64,000 nucleotides of DNA from CAIVVT01 sp963757265 (GTDB taxonomy: Bacteria; Acidobacteriota; Terriglobia; Bryobacterales; Bryobacteraceae), in NCBI GenBank assembly GCA_963757265.1, contig CAVWRA010000011.1, positions 62,001-126,000 on the forward strand, written 5' to 3'. Positions 40,921 through 50,925 of this stretch are shown here, one piece after another (positions within the stretch are counted from its first letter, which is position 1; each line of letters opens with the position of its first letter). A model generated the notes under the pieces. It was given only the letters and a program-made list of their open reading frames with translations, searched no databases and had not been told where the DNA came from. The position numbers and the translations under genes are program-made.

Positions 40921-41910
40921 CTACGCGCTCAGGATGGCGTCGATCGCGTGCAGTTCCTCGGCGCTGAATGCCGCATTGGCGAGCGCCGCCACGGCGTCGT
41001 CGATGTGCGCCGGGCGGCTCGCGCCGATAATGGCCGAAGTTACGCCGGCGTGCCGCAACACCCACGCCACCGCCATTTGAGCCAGCGTCTGCCCGCGCCG
41101 TCCGGCCAGCTCGTTCAGCCCCCGGATGCGGCCCAGCATTTCCGTGGTGATGTTTTCGGGCTTCAGGAACTTCCCCTTCGACGCCCGCGAGCCTTCGGGA
41201 ATCCCGCCGAGATACTTGTCCGTGAGCAGCCCCTGGGCCAGCGGCGAAAAGACGATGCAGCCGATGCCCTCGGTATCCAGCACCTCCAGCAACCCGTTCT
41301 CCACTTCGCGGTTGAACATGCTGTAGGAAGGCTGATGGATCAGGCACGGCGTCCCCAGCGCGCGCAGAATCTGCGCCGCCCGCCGCGTCAGTTCCGGCGG
41401 ATAAGCCGAAATCCCGGCGTACAGCGCCCGCCCGCTGCGCACGATGTGGTCCAGTGCGCCCATCGTCTCTTCCAGCGGCGTGCCGGGATCGGGGCGGTGG
41501 TGGTAGAAAATGTCGACGTAGTCGAGGCCCATGCGCTTCAGACTCTGGTCCAGGCTGGCCATCAGGTATTTGCGCGAACCGAGGTCGCCGTACGGCCCGG
41601 GCCACATGTCCCAGCCGGCCTTCGACGAAATCACCAGTTCGTCGCGATACGGCCGCAGATCCTGGGCCAGGATGCGGCCGAAGCTCTCCTCGGCCGAGCC
41701 GTAGGGTGGGCCGTAGTTGTTCGCCAGGTCGAAATGCGTGATCCCCAGGTCGAAGGCCCGGCGCGCCATCGCCCGGCCGTTCTCATACACGTCGTCGCCG
41801 CCGAAGTTGTGCCACAACCCCAGCGCGACGGCGGGCAGCTTCAGCCCGCTGCGCCCGCAGCGGCTGTAGCGCATCGTTGCATAACGGTTCGGGGCGGCGG
41901 CGTAAGGCAT
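40921..41910 (-). CDS. Aldo-keto reductase, YghZ/Gpr type
   Basis: This is a 329-residue protein; the ATG at 41910 is preceded by AAGGAT. RYSRCGRSGLKLPAVALGLW and THFDLANNYGPPYGSAEESF carry the catalytic Asp and Tyr. VISSKAGW has the Lys and DIFYHHRPDP the His. SPLAQGLLTDKYLGGIP is the cofactor region. The GPYGDLGSRKYLMASLDQSL segment is characteristic of the YghZ branch (L-glyceraldehyde-3-phosphate reductase, methylglyoxal detoxification). It uses NADPH in the cytoplasm and is monocistronic by position. Confidence 0.9.
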   Translation of the reverse strand: MPYAAAPNRYATMRYSRCGRSGLKLPAVALGLWHNFGGDDVYENGRAMARRAFDLGITHFDLANNYGPPYGSAEESFGRILAQDLRPYRDELVISSKAGWDMWPGPYGDLGSRKYLMASLDQSLKRMGLDYVDIFYHHRPDPGTPLEETMGALDHIVRSGRALYAGISAYPPELTRRAAQILRALGTPCLIHQPSYSMFNREVENGLLEVLDTEGIGCIVFSPLAQGLLTDKYLGGIPEGSRASKGKFLKPENITTEMLGRIRGLNELAGRRGQTLAQMAVAWVLRHAGVTSAIIGASRPAHIDDAVAALANAAFSAEELHAIDAILSA

Positions 41911-41994
41911 GACGTTATCCTTTGAACAGGTTACACGAACGATTCCCCTGTCGCCGCCCGCCGCGCGGACTATCATTGATGGAAAGGAAATTCG

Positions 41995-43098
41995 ATGTGC
42001 CAGATCAAGCGCCGCTCCTTCCTGGGCTCATCCGCCGCGCTGTGCGCAGGGGGTCTCCTCATGGCTGATGCGTCCCACGCTCAGGACCACCCCCCCGGCC
42101 ACGCTCACGCCTCCCCGGGAGCCGTCAGCCATCTCCCGTCCGCGCTCTCCGTGATGACCGCAGCCGCCAACCGGTTCCTGGCCGCGCTCAGCCCTGAACA
42201 GCGCGCCCAGGCCACTTTCCCGCTGGACGACGACGAGCGCCTGAACTGGCACTACATCCCAAAGCCGCGCAAGGGGCTGCCGCTGCGCGAAATGCTGCCC
42301 CACCAGAAACACCTGGCCAGCGCGTTGCTGGCCTCCGGGCTGAGCCAATCCGGCTACATCAAGGCCGTCACCATCATGAGCCTGGAAGACGTGCTGCGCA
42401 TCATCGAGCACGATGACGGCGAGCGCCGCAACCCCGAAAAGTATTACTTCTCCATCTTTGGAACACCCTCCGACGCGGGCACTTGGGGCTGGCGCGTCGA
42501 GGGCCATCACATCAGCCAGAACTACACCGTGGCGCACGGCCAAGTGGTGGACGCGCCCAGCTTTTTCGGCTCGAATCCCGCCGAGGTGCTCGAGGGTCCG
42601 CGCCACGGGCTGAGGGTGCTCGCCGCCGAGGACGATCTGGGCCGCGAGTTAATCCACATGCTCGAGGAGCCGCTGCGGAAAACGGCCATCGTCAACCCGA
42701 CGGCCTACGACGACATCCTGACCGCGGCCAGCCGCAAGGCCGCGCTGGCCGGACAGCCCTCCGGACTCTCGGCCGCGAAGATGAATGCGCCACAGTACGA
42801 GGCGCTGCGCGTCCTGGCCGAGCTGTACGCACGCAATCTCCCGGACGAACTGGCCCGGCGCCGCCTGCAACAGATCGATGCGGCGGGCCGCAACGCCCAT
42901 TTCGCCTGGGCCGGCGGCATCAACCCCCGCGACCCGCACTACTACCGCATCCAGACCTCCGCGTTTCTCATCGAGTTCGACGACACGCAGGACCACGCCA
43001 ACCATATCCATTCGGTGTGGCGCGATTACGCCGACGACTTCGGCGCCGACCTGCTGCGGGCGCACTACGAAACAGGCCATCCCGGCAGCGCAGCGTAG
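41995..43098 (+). CDS. DUF3500 protein with Tat-type signal
   Basis: This is a 367-residue protein. The N terminus CQIKRRSFLGSSAALCAGGL is a twin-arginine signal. A His-rich linker (DHPPGHAHA) precedes the DUF3500 body: FPLDDDERLNWHYIPKPRKG, LASALLASGLSQSGYIKAVT, YYFSIFGTPSDAGTWGWRVE with GHHISQNYTV, FFGSNPAEVLEGPRHGLRVL and a late DHANHIHSVWRDYADDFG with conserved histidines. The family is exported and of unknown biochemistry; the conserved His and Asp residues suggest a metal site. It stands upstream of repeat copy B. Confidence 0.85.
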   Translation: MCQIKRRSFLGSSAALCAGGLLMADASHAQDHPPGHAHASPGAVSHLPSALSVMTAAANRFLAALSPEQRAQATFPLDDDERLNWHYIPKPRKGLPLREMLPHQKHLASALLASGLSQSGYIKAVTIMSLEDVLRIIEHDDGERRNPEKYYFSIFGTPSDAGTWGWRVEGHHISQNYTVAHGQVVDAPSFFGSNPAEVLEGPRHGLRVLAAEDDLGRELIHMLEEPLRKTAIVNPTAYDDILTAASRKAALAGQPSGLSAAKMNAPQYEALRVLAELYARNLPDELARRRLQQIDAAGRNAHFAWAGGINPRDPHYYRIQTSAFLIEFDDTQDHANHIHSVWRDYADDFGADLLRAHYETGHPGSAA

Positions 43099-43167
43099 CT
43101 CCGACTGCGACCCCTGCTGTTGGACACCTCAATTCCGATCCTGCGGAAGGCCGCGGGCGGGGTGAAA

Positions 43168-43378
43168 TTAACCTGCATTTCTCACACCGTTCGCCAGCGA
43201 AACGCGTGAGAGGTCCCCGTTCACAAAGCGAAGACAGCGAGGCGCGCCTTGGGAGCTGCGCGGAGGCGTATTTGAACAATACGTTGAGCACGGCGGGTGC
43301 CCTCCGGGCCCAGCGCAACGAAGCAGACATGGGTCTATCGCGCGTTGCAGCCGAAGGAGTGTGAGAAATGCAGGTTAA
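43168..43378 (+). repeat. Palindromic dispersed element, copy B (TTAA-ended subfamily)
   Basis: This 211-bp element has perfect 20-bp inverted termini (43168-43187 with 43359-43378, reading TTAACCTGCATTTCTCACAC inward). The interior keeps the family order: AGCGAGGCGCG, then a hairpin CGTATT (43267-43272) with AATACG (43278-43283), GGGTGCC-CCGGGCCCAG, CAACGAAG and CTATCGCGCGTTGCAGCCGA. The terminal sequences differ from copies C and D while the core is conserved. With its flanks it fills the gap 43099-43407. No reading frame is convincing. Confidence 0.85.
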
Positions 43379-43407
43379 GGCTGCGTGCCCGCTGAACCAG
43401 CGGCCGG

Positions 43408-44112
43408 TCAGTGCTGGACCGGCGCCGCTTGGGGTGGCGCCATGCGCTCCAGGATGCGCGTCTTCCAGGCCTGGAGACTGATGTCCCTCGGTTCTTCGGC
43501 GATCAAAGCGTTCACCAGCGCCAGGGCCTCGGTGTACTTCTTGGCCTCGAAGAGTTTCTCGAGTTCGTCCCGTCTGGCGCCCCCTCTGGCGGGCGCAGCC
43601 GGCGCAGAGACCGATCCCAGGTTCAGCCCGTTCCCCACGATCGTAGTCTGACCCATCAGCCCCGCGACCAGAGGGGCCAGGTCCTGCAACGTCCCGGGCG
43701 CGTGGCCGATGTTCAGGCCGTTCCCCATGAAGACCACCTTCCGCTCCTTGATGGCCTGCAGGATCTCTCGCGCCAGAGAAGGCCGCTCATCCGTTTCGGG
43801 AATGATCTCGGCCCGGATGTCATCTCCTTTGACGATCAGCACGCCCAGCGGGACGACCCTGGCGTTCAGGCCGCCGGCATATCCGATCACCACTCCGGCG
43901 CTGCCCATCTCGAACTCGATGGCAGCAAACGGAACCACAGTGGTATCGCCCGCCCGCATCGGTTCTCCCACCACGCTGCCGGATTTCAGTTGCGATACCA
44001 GCCGGTCGAATTCGTTCAGCGGCTGGTCCAGCGGGGCTTGAGCGGTGAGCACGGCGCCCGCCAACATCAGCGCCGCCGCCGGCAAAATCAGCCTGCGCAT
44101 CGTGTTTCTCAT
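43408..44112 (-). CDS. Exported GerW/YtfJ-like protein, paralogue 2
   Basis: This is a 234-residue protein with a signal peptide (RLILPAAALMLAGAVLTAQ). SVVGEPMRAGDTTVVPFAAI then EFEMGSAGVVIGYAGG and ARVVPLGVLIVKGDDIRAEI match the GerW (spore protein YtfJ) domain, which otherwise is cytoplasmic or spore-associated. A helical TPR-like tail follows (RDELEKLFEAKKYTEALALV). GAGG lies five bases before the ATG, and it starts seven bases after the first paralogue ends. Export of such a domain is unusual; no function is known. Confidence 0.7.
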   Translation of the reverse strand: MRNTMRRLILPAAALMLAGAVLTAQAPLDQPLNEFDRLVSQLKSGSVVGEPMRAGDTTVVPFAAIEFEMGSAGVVIGYAGGLNARVVPLGVLIVKGDDIRAEIIPETDERPSLAREILQAIKERKVVFMGNGLNIGHAPGTLQDLAPLVAGLMGQTTIVGNGLNLGSVSAPAAPARGGARRDELEKLFEAKKYTEALALVNALIAEEPRDISLQAWKTRILERMAPPQAAPVQH

Positions 44113-44119
44113 GGCATCC

Positions 44120-44590
44120 TCACTTGGCCGGCGTCTTGGCGACGCTGATGAAACGCGTCCCTTGCTTGGTAATCACGACGAACCCCAGGGGCCGGGCCTC
44201 GCCGCTCATGAAGGACGCCTCGCCACTGACCGGCGGGCCTGGCGGCTGCGCCGCGGGTGTTTGCGGCGTCGCGGCAGGCGTTTGCGCTTTCGCGTTGGCC
44301 GCCTGCGGTCTCGCGGCCGGCGGGCCGCCTGGCAGCGCCAGCCCCGCACCGCCGAAGGTCAGCTCCACCATCAGAATCGGGATCAGCGTCACGGAGCCGA
44401 TCGTCATGGGCTTGCCGACCACTGTTTTGACATGCATTTCATCGCTCAAACGCCGGGCCATGCTATCGGCCAGCTCGCCGGCGGGCTGAGCAGTATGCGA
44501 GGCCGGCTTCGGCTCCGGCGGATTCTCCCCTGCGGCGAGCGACCCTAGCGCCAACCCCGCCGCTGTGGCGATTGCCAACATCCGTCTCAA
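44120..44590 (-). CDS. Exported GerW/YtfJ-like protein, paralogue 1
   Basis: This is a 156-residue protein. The start is taken as a TTG at 44590 with AGGAGG at ideal spacing; an ATG nine bases later is the alternative. A signal peptide (MLAIATAAGLALGSLAAG) is followed by MHVKTVVGKPMTIGSVTLIP then ILMVELTFGGAGLALPGG, a Pro/Ala/Gln-rich insert, and GEARPLGFVVITKQGTRFIS, again the split GerW pattern. It sits directly upstream of paralogue 2 and 102 bases downstream of the response-regulator gene in the same direction. Confidence 0.65.
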   Translation of the reverse strand: MRRMLAIATAAGLALGSLAAGENPPEPKPASHTAQPAGELADSMARRLSDEMHVKTVVGKPMTIGSVTLIPILMVELTFGGAGLALPGGPPAARPQAANAKAQTPAATPQTPAAQPPGPPVSGEASFMSGEARPLGFVVITKQGTRFISVAKTPAK

Positions 44591-44692
44591 TGCGCACCTC
44601 CTGATCCAAGCGCAGATTTCAGGTCTCAAACTCCACATCCATACCATATAACCCTGAGCTGGCAAGCGAAAGTATGGTTTCCGCGCCCCGCG

Positions 44693-45430
<738 letters not shown>

Positions 45431-45434
45431 CGCT

Positions 45435-46328
45435 TCACCGCACCAGCGGAAGCTGCAGCACGAAGGTGCTGCCGCGTCCCGGACCCTCGCTCTCGGCCCA
45501 CGCCCGGCCGCCGTGCCGCTTGGCGACCGCGCGCACGATGTACAGCCCCAGGCCGGTGCCCTTGACGCGCGCGGCGAGTTGGCCCGGCACGCGGTAGAAG
45601 CGCTTGAAGACGCGCTTCAGCTCGGTCTTTTCGAGGCCCGGGCCCTGATCGCGCACCCGCAGCGTGACGAATCTGTCGTCCACAACCGCCGTTTCCACCA
45701 CGATCTTCGCCGTGTCGCCCGAGTACTTCACCGCGTTGTCGATCAGATTCTCGATCGCCGACCGCACCTCGTCCAGGTCGCCCACAATGTTGACCGGCGG
45801 CCCGGGCGAATACTCGAGCGTCTGCCCGGGGACGACGTGCAACTGCCGCGCCCGCTCCAGGCACTCCGCGACCAGAGCGTTGATTTCGATGTGTGTCAGA
45901 TTGAGCTTGGGACCGGACTGGCCCATGCGCCCGGTCCGCAGCACCTGCTCGATGGTCGCCAGCAGGCGGTCGCTGTCGGCCAGCATGATGCGGTAGAACT
46001 CGGCCCGCTTGACCTCATCGACGGCCCGCGTCTGCAGGGTTTCGAGGTATAGGCGGATGGAGGCGACGGGGGTTTTCAACTCGTGCGTGACGGCGTTGAT
46101 GAAGGCGTCGTGCTGCTCGTTGCGGCGGATCTCGCGAACCAGAAAAATCGTGTTCAGGACGACGCCGGTGATGATGAACGCCAGCATCAGCACGCCCAGG
46201 AACAGCAGCACGCCGGTGCGCCAGTTCAGCAGCACCCAGCCGATGTAGAGCACCAGGATGACCAGGATCAGGCCCGCGCCCAGCGCGATGAACAGCGCGA
46301 TCGTCTTCCTGCGGCCCGCGATCACCAT
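45435..46328 (-). CDS. Sensor histidine kinase with two N-terminal membrane helices
   Basis: This is a 297-residue protein. Two transmembrane helices (about 10-34 and 40-63) are joined by only a few residues, so there is almost no periplasmic sensor domain. The H box NAVTHELKTPVASIRLYLET contains His82. ENLIDNAVKYS is the N box, DQGPGL the G1 box and GTGLGLYIV the G2 box. Such a layout suggests sensing within the membrane or through a partner protein. It is upstream of its response regulator with a four-base gap. Confidence 0.9.
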   Translation of the reverse strand: MVIAGRRKTIALFIALGAGLILVILVLYIGWVLLNWRTGVLLFLGVLMLAFIITGVVLNTIFLVREIRRNEQHDAFINAVTHELKTPVASIRLYLETLQTRAVDEVKRAEFYRIMLADSDRLLATIEQVLRTGRMGQSGPKLNLTHIEINALVAECLERARQLHVVPGQTLEYSPGPPVNIVGDLDEVRSAIENLIDNAVKYSGDTAKIVVETAVVDDRFVTLRVRDQGPGLEKTELKRVFKRFYRVPGQLAARVKGTGLGLYIVRAVAKRHGGRAWAESEGPGRGSTFVLQLPLVR

Positions 46329-46375
46329 GACTTCAGCTTAACGCTCGCGGAGCGCCGCGCCCCGCCGTTGCGACG

Positions 46376-46440
46376 GAGCCGCGACGAACAGGAGCGGTCG
46401 TATGAGGGAGCCGCGCGTTACTGAACCGCGACCGCAAGCC
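46376..46440. repeat. GAGCCGCGAC-type intergenic motif
   Basis: GAGCCGCGAC at 46376-46385 is the complement of the decamer repeated at 15291-15355. GGAGCCGCGCG and AACCGCGACCGC follow within 60 bases. The stretch lies between the sensor kinase gene and the desaturase gene, both on the minus strand, and no gene is visible. Confidence 0.4.
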
Positions 46441-46448
46441 AGCGCTGC

Positions 46449-47339
<891 letters not shown>

Positions 47340-47495
47340 GCCAGTCCTCGCCTGGAGAATTCGAGCGGGTGCCCCTCTGAGGACAACCTTCTACTTTGAA
47401 GTTAGCAATGGGTCCGGCGCGGCCACGTAAGAATTGTGTAATAGCTGCGGCGACGCCAGCGCGGCGGCTTGCTACAATCCAAAGTCGAAGGCGTC

Positions 47496-48269
47496 ATGGC
47501 CACGGAAAAGTGCGCGCAGTGCGGCGGGAGCGGCTGGATGATCAGCGAGCGCGACGGCGTCAGCTCGGCCCGGCGCTGTGATTGCAGCCGCACCGGGCGC
47601 TCCGGCCTGGTCTGGGAGCAGGCCGGCATTCCGCCTAATTACCAGCACGATTCGTTCGACAATTTTCGCATCCCCGATGTGCGCGAGCACCCCGTGGCGC
47701 ACCGCATCCTGCAGCAGGCCATGACGATCGCCGCCGGATACGCCGGCGAGTTTCCCGCCGCGGCCAAGCCCGGATTGCTGTTCGCCGGCGATGCCGGGTG
47801 CGGCAAGACGCACCTGGCCGTGGCGACGGTGCGCAAGCTCATCGAAAAGGGTTTCGACGCCGTGTTTTGGGATTTCCAGACGCTGCTCGAGCGGATCCGC
47901 GCGAGCTACGACCCGGAGACGCGCGGCGCCAACAAGGACGCCTACCAGTCGGCGCTGGACGCCGAAATCCTGCTGCTTGACGACCTGGGCGCGTACCGGT
48001 CGAGTGAGTGGGTCGAGGACATCGTGACGGGCATCATCACCCATCGCTGCAACCACCGCAAGCCGCTGATCGCCACCACCAATCTGCCCGACGAGGAGAT
48101 GGGCGGTAAGGACGCCGTGCGACTCAGCGAAGGCTCCGCCCGCTACGATCTGCGCAAGACGCTGGCCGAACAGATCGGCGTGCGCGCGCGCTCGCGGCTG
48201 TTCGAGATGTGCACCATCGTGAAGATGTTCGGCGCGCCCGATTACCGCATGCAGCGGGTCGTGCGGTAA
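47496..48269 (+). CDS. DnaC/IstB-like AAA+ ATPase with N-terminal Cys-rich motif
   Basis: This is a 257-residue protein from an ATG preceded by GAAGG. The first 30 residues contain C-A-Q-C-G-G-S-G-W and C-D-C (Cys6, Cys9, Cys28, Cys30), a likely zinc site. The AAA+ part has GDAGCGKTHLA (Walker A, 98-108), ILLLDDLGAY (Walker B, about 158-167) and IATTNLPDEEM (sensor 1). It resembles helicase loaders (DnaC/DnaI) more than IstB, since no IS21 transposase is adjacent. It is a candidate chromosomal DnaB loader. Confidence 0.82.
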   Translation: MATEKCAQCGGSGWMISERDGVSSARRCDCSRTGRSGLVWEQAGIPPNYQHDSFDNFRIPDVREHPVAHRILQQAMTIAAGYAGEFPAAAKPGLLFAGDAGCGKTHLAVATVRKLIEKGFDAVFWDFQTLLERIRASYDPETRGANKDAYQSALDAEILLLDDLGAYRSSEWVEDIVTGIITHRCNHRKPLIATTNLPDEEMGGKDAVRLSEGSARYDLRKTLAEQIGVRARSRLFEMCTIVKMFGAPDYRMQRVVR

Positions 48270-48365
48270 CCGAGCGACCAGCAATTCAAAGGAAGACGCA
48301 CCCGAACCCGCCTGGCTGCTCAGCCCGGCGGATGCGTAGGAGCGAGGCTCCGCTGGCCGCGCAGT

Positions 48366-49241
48366 CTAGCGATCCGAGACGCGCACCGTGTACCGCAGCG
48401 TCAACGGTTGGCCAGGTTCCAGCGTGACCGAATCCCGCTGCGGCGTCTTGCCCGGGTAAGAAACGCCCAGGAAGCCATAATGGCGCAGGGTCATTTCCGG
48501 CGTGCCGCCAGGGTTCGACGGGTCGTTGTCGATACGCAGCGCGGCCCTGCGGCCGTTGTAGAGCGCTTCCAGTTCGCCCCAGGAATGGGGATTCAGGTCC
48601 TGGTCGCCATCCGAAACGCCGGCCTCGGTGCGAATGACGGTCTCGTCGCGCGGGGCGAATCGGACGTCTAGGCCGCCGTAGCTCTTGCCGGCCTCGTGGG
48701 AGCCCTTGAGCGTGATGGGCCCATCGAGAGCAGTCAGAGTCAAGGCGACTTCCATGCTGCGGCGGCGGCCGTCAGAGGCGTGAATCACGTAGCGCTCGTG
48801 AGTAGACGCGATGCGTCTCCCTCCGGCGACCCAGACGTTGTCGACACTCAAGCTGGCGAGCTGTCCGGAGTCGGCGACATCGGTGTGGTGGTCGGTGTTC
48901 TCCACCTTCAGCCCCTGGATCGACCAACCGTCGAAGACCTGGCCGGCCGTCCCGACATAGGGCCAGGCCCAGAAAATGCCGCGGTGGTGCGGGTGATCCT
49001 TTGGAAAATCGTCCAGCAGCGAGACGCCGCCGGGCGTCCACAACGGGTAAACGTAACAGCAGCGCGCGAGATTGGCGGGCGCGCCGGGCGCAAGCAGCGT
49101 CGCATAGTTGTAACGCAGCACGGGCCGGTTCCCCTCGCGCAACTCGTCGTAGGCGGCGGGCGTGCCGGATTGAGTCCAGCTCAGGGGCTCGCCGGCGCGC
49201 AGGAGGCAGGCGAGAGAGAGGATCCAAAGAAGCTTAGCCAC
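48366..49241 (-). CDS. Exported PmoA/DUF6807-family protein
   Basis: This is a 291-residue protein starting at GTG, with a signal peptide (KLLWILSLACLLRAGEP). DDFPKDHPHHRGIFWAWPYV with the H-P-H-H-R-G motif, WSIQGLKVENTDHHTDVADS, and a late LRHYGFLGVSYPG are hallmarks of the family annotated as PmoA or DUF6807. That family is common in acidobacterial and planctomycetal carbohydrate loci. Its fold resembles galactose mutarotase. It probably acts on or binds a carbohydrate in the periplasm and fits the sugar-catabolism genes at 49.7-53.2 kb. Confidence 0.8.
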   Translation of the reverse strand: MAKLLWILSLACLLRAGEPLSWTQSGTPAAYDELREGNRPVLRYNYATLLAPGAPANLARCCYVYPLWTPGGVSLLDDFPKDHPHHRGIFWAWPYVGTAGQVFDGWSIQGLKVENTDHHTDVADSGQLASLSVDNVWVAGGRRIASTHERYVIHASDGRRRSMEVALTLTALDGPITLKGSHEAGKSYGGLDVRFAPRDETVIRTEAGVSDGDQDLNPHSWGELEALYNGRRAALRIDNDPSNPGGTPEMTLRHYGFLGVSYPGKTPQRDSVTLEPGQPLTLRYTVRVSDR

Positions 49242-49345
49242 GGCTGGCGGCCCTCACTTTCGGTTCAGCTTTCACTCATCGATTCTCCGGGGAAAGGGAA
49301 AGGACGTCCCCTTCCCGCTTCCCATGTGCCAAGTAGTTCGGAGTT

Positions 49346-49684
49346 TCACTTCGTCTTCGCCGACGGCTTACATCTTCGAGAGCCGTTGTAACACATCCGC
49401 CCTCCGAGGGCCCACAATCCCACTGCAACTACCCACAACGGCCAATGGCTCCCCTGCCTGTGGACTGCGAGGAACATAAAACCAAAACCGATCGCAATAA
49501 AGGAGAGCCCGAAGAGCAAAGCGCCGATGCGCTGAACCGGCGTGGGGTTTGCTGAGCCCTTGAAAAGGAACTCATCTACTCCCTGGGTGTTCGCTATGTA
49601 ATTCGGCCAAACAGTATTCTCCTGTTTGGCCCTCATTTCATCAATATACCTTTCCAATTCAGGCTTCCGGCGGTGACGTTTCAT
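49346..49684 (-). CDS. Small membrane protein of unknown function
   Basis: This is a 112-residue protein from the ATG at 49684 (MKRHRRKPELERYIDEMRAK). A charged N-terminal 45 residues precede two hydrophobic helices (IGALLFGLSFIAIGFGFMFL and WPLWVVAVGLWALGGRM) and a basic tail. Base composition is lower in GC than the surrounding genes. No homologous family is recognised. Its position between two sugar-enzyme genes gives no functional clue. Confidence 0.55.
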   Translation of the reverse strand: MKRHRRKPELERYIDEMRAKQENTVWPNYIANTQGVDEFLFKGSANPTPVQRIGALLFGLSFIAIGFGFMFLAVHRQGSHWPLWVVAVGLWALGGRMCYNGSRRCKPSAKTK

Positions 49685-49731
49685 CGAATCACCCTGACCA
49701 TACAACCGCTGCTCTCAGTCGCCATTCCGTC

Positions 49732-50925
49732 TCATGGCCGCGGCTCTGAAACGGATCGAGAGGCGACTCTCACTTTCTCTTCATCGACTTCCACGCCCAA
49801 TCCGGGCCCCGTCGGCACCCGCAGCGCGCCGTCTTCCAGGACAAACGGTGTTTTCAGGAACGACCCGCGCAGGAACTGCAGCCCGTTCAACGCGGCCGGA
49901 TACTTCAAGCCGTAAGCGCCGAACAGGATCAGCGACGCCGCCAGCGAAACGTCGGGATCGGTGATCCCGCTGCCGAGAAACAGCATGTGCTCCCGTTCGA
50001 GGATTTCGGTCTGCCAGCGCGCATCCCATAGTCCGGCGGTGCGCGCGGGCTTCATGGCCACGCCGTCGAGCAGCTTGAGCTTGATGTACTCCTCGAGCTC
50101 GACGTGGTTGACCACGCCCTCGTCCATGAGGATCGGCAGCGCGCCCTGGCGCTTGACCGCGGCAAAGCCGCTCAGGCGGTTAGCGGCGACGGGTTGCTCG
50201 AACACATCAACGCCCGCGTCCTTCAGTTTGGGCGCGACCTCGAGCGCGGTGGCCGTATCATAGCCTCCGTTCGCGTCCGCCCAGAGGAATGTCCCCGGGG
50301 CCAGGCGGCGCACCGTGCGGGCGAGGTCAACGTCGAACTTGGGGTCAGGCGAGACCTTGATATTGAAGTGGCCATAGCCGCGGCGGCGGCCTTCGGCGAC
50401 AGACGCTTCGGCCTCGGCCAGCGTGTGTGTGTTGACGGTCCAGCTGAGCGGGATGCGGTCGAGCGCTTTGCGGCCCCACAGCTCAGGCAGGCTCTTGCCG
50501 GCGAGGCGGCCCGCGAGATCGTACAGCGCCAGGTCGATGCCGGCCTTGGTGATCGGCATGCCCGTGGAAAAGGACGGGGCGATGGCCTTATCCATGGCCG
50601 CGTGGGCCGCGGCGATGTCGGTGGGATTGGAGCCGATCAGCGCCGGCGCGAGGTAGTTGCGCAGAGTGTGGGCCGCGGCTTCGGGCGTCTCGTAGCTCCA
50701 GGTCTGAATGGGCACGCTCTGGCCCCAGCCGGCTAGGCCGCTTTCCAGCGTTACCTTGACAAAGACGGCGGGACGAAATGGGCGCGGGAGGAATTTGAAG
50801 AAGCTGGTGACGGCGTACTCGACCGGGAAGACCTCGATCTTCGTGATCGGCGGCGCCGGCCTCGCAGGCATCATCATGACGGGCGGCAGGGCGGCGTTGA
50901 CGGCCATGAATTCCCGCCTTGTCAT
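49732..50925 (-). CDS. Enolase-superfamily (mandelate racemase/muconate lactonising) enzyme with export-signal-like N terminus
   Basis: This is a 397-residue protein whose start overlaps the upstream stop as ATGA. Catalytic residues are Lys190 (HFNIKV), Asp217 (WADANGG), Glu243 (FEQPV), Asp268-Glu269 (LMDE) and Lys292 (AMKPART). The first lysine of the usual K-x-K is Asn here, so one-base chemistry is likely. The N terminus MTRREFMAVNAALPPVMM resembles a short twin-arginine signal, unusual for this superfamily. It probably dehydrates or epimerises a sugar acid or related compound, together with the next two Tat-type enzymes. Confidence 0.82.
   Translation of the reverse strand: MTRREFMAVNAALPPVMMMPARPAPPITKIEVFPVEYAVTSFFKFLPRPFRPAVFVKVTLESGLAGWGQSVPIQTWSYETPEAAAHTLRNYLAPALIGSNPTDIAAAHAAMDKAIAPSFSTGMPITKAGIDLALYDLAGRLAGKSLPELWGRKALDRIPLSWTVNTHTLAEAEASVAEGRRRGYGHFNIKVSPDPKFDVDLARTVRRLAPGTFLWADANGGYDTATALEVAPKLKDAGVDVFEQPVAANRLSGFAAVKRQGALPILMDEGVVNHVELEEYIKLKLLDGVAMKPARTAGLWDARWQTEILEREHMLFLGSGITDPDVSLAASLILFGAYGLKYPAALNGLQFLRGSFLKTPFVLEDGALRVPTGPGLGVEVDEEKVRVASRSVSEPRP

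Noticed and set aside
47496..48269. DnaC/IstB-like gene as part of an IS21 element
   Set aside because: No istA transposase, terminal repeats or target duplication is seen on either side.
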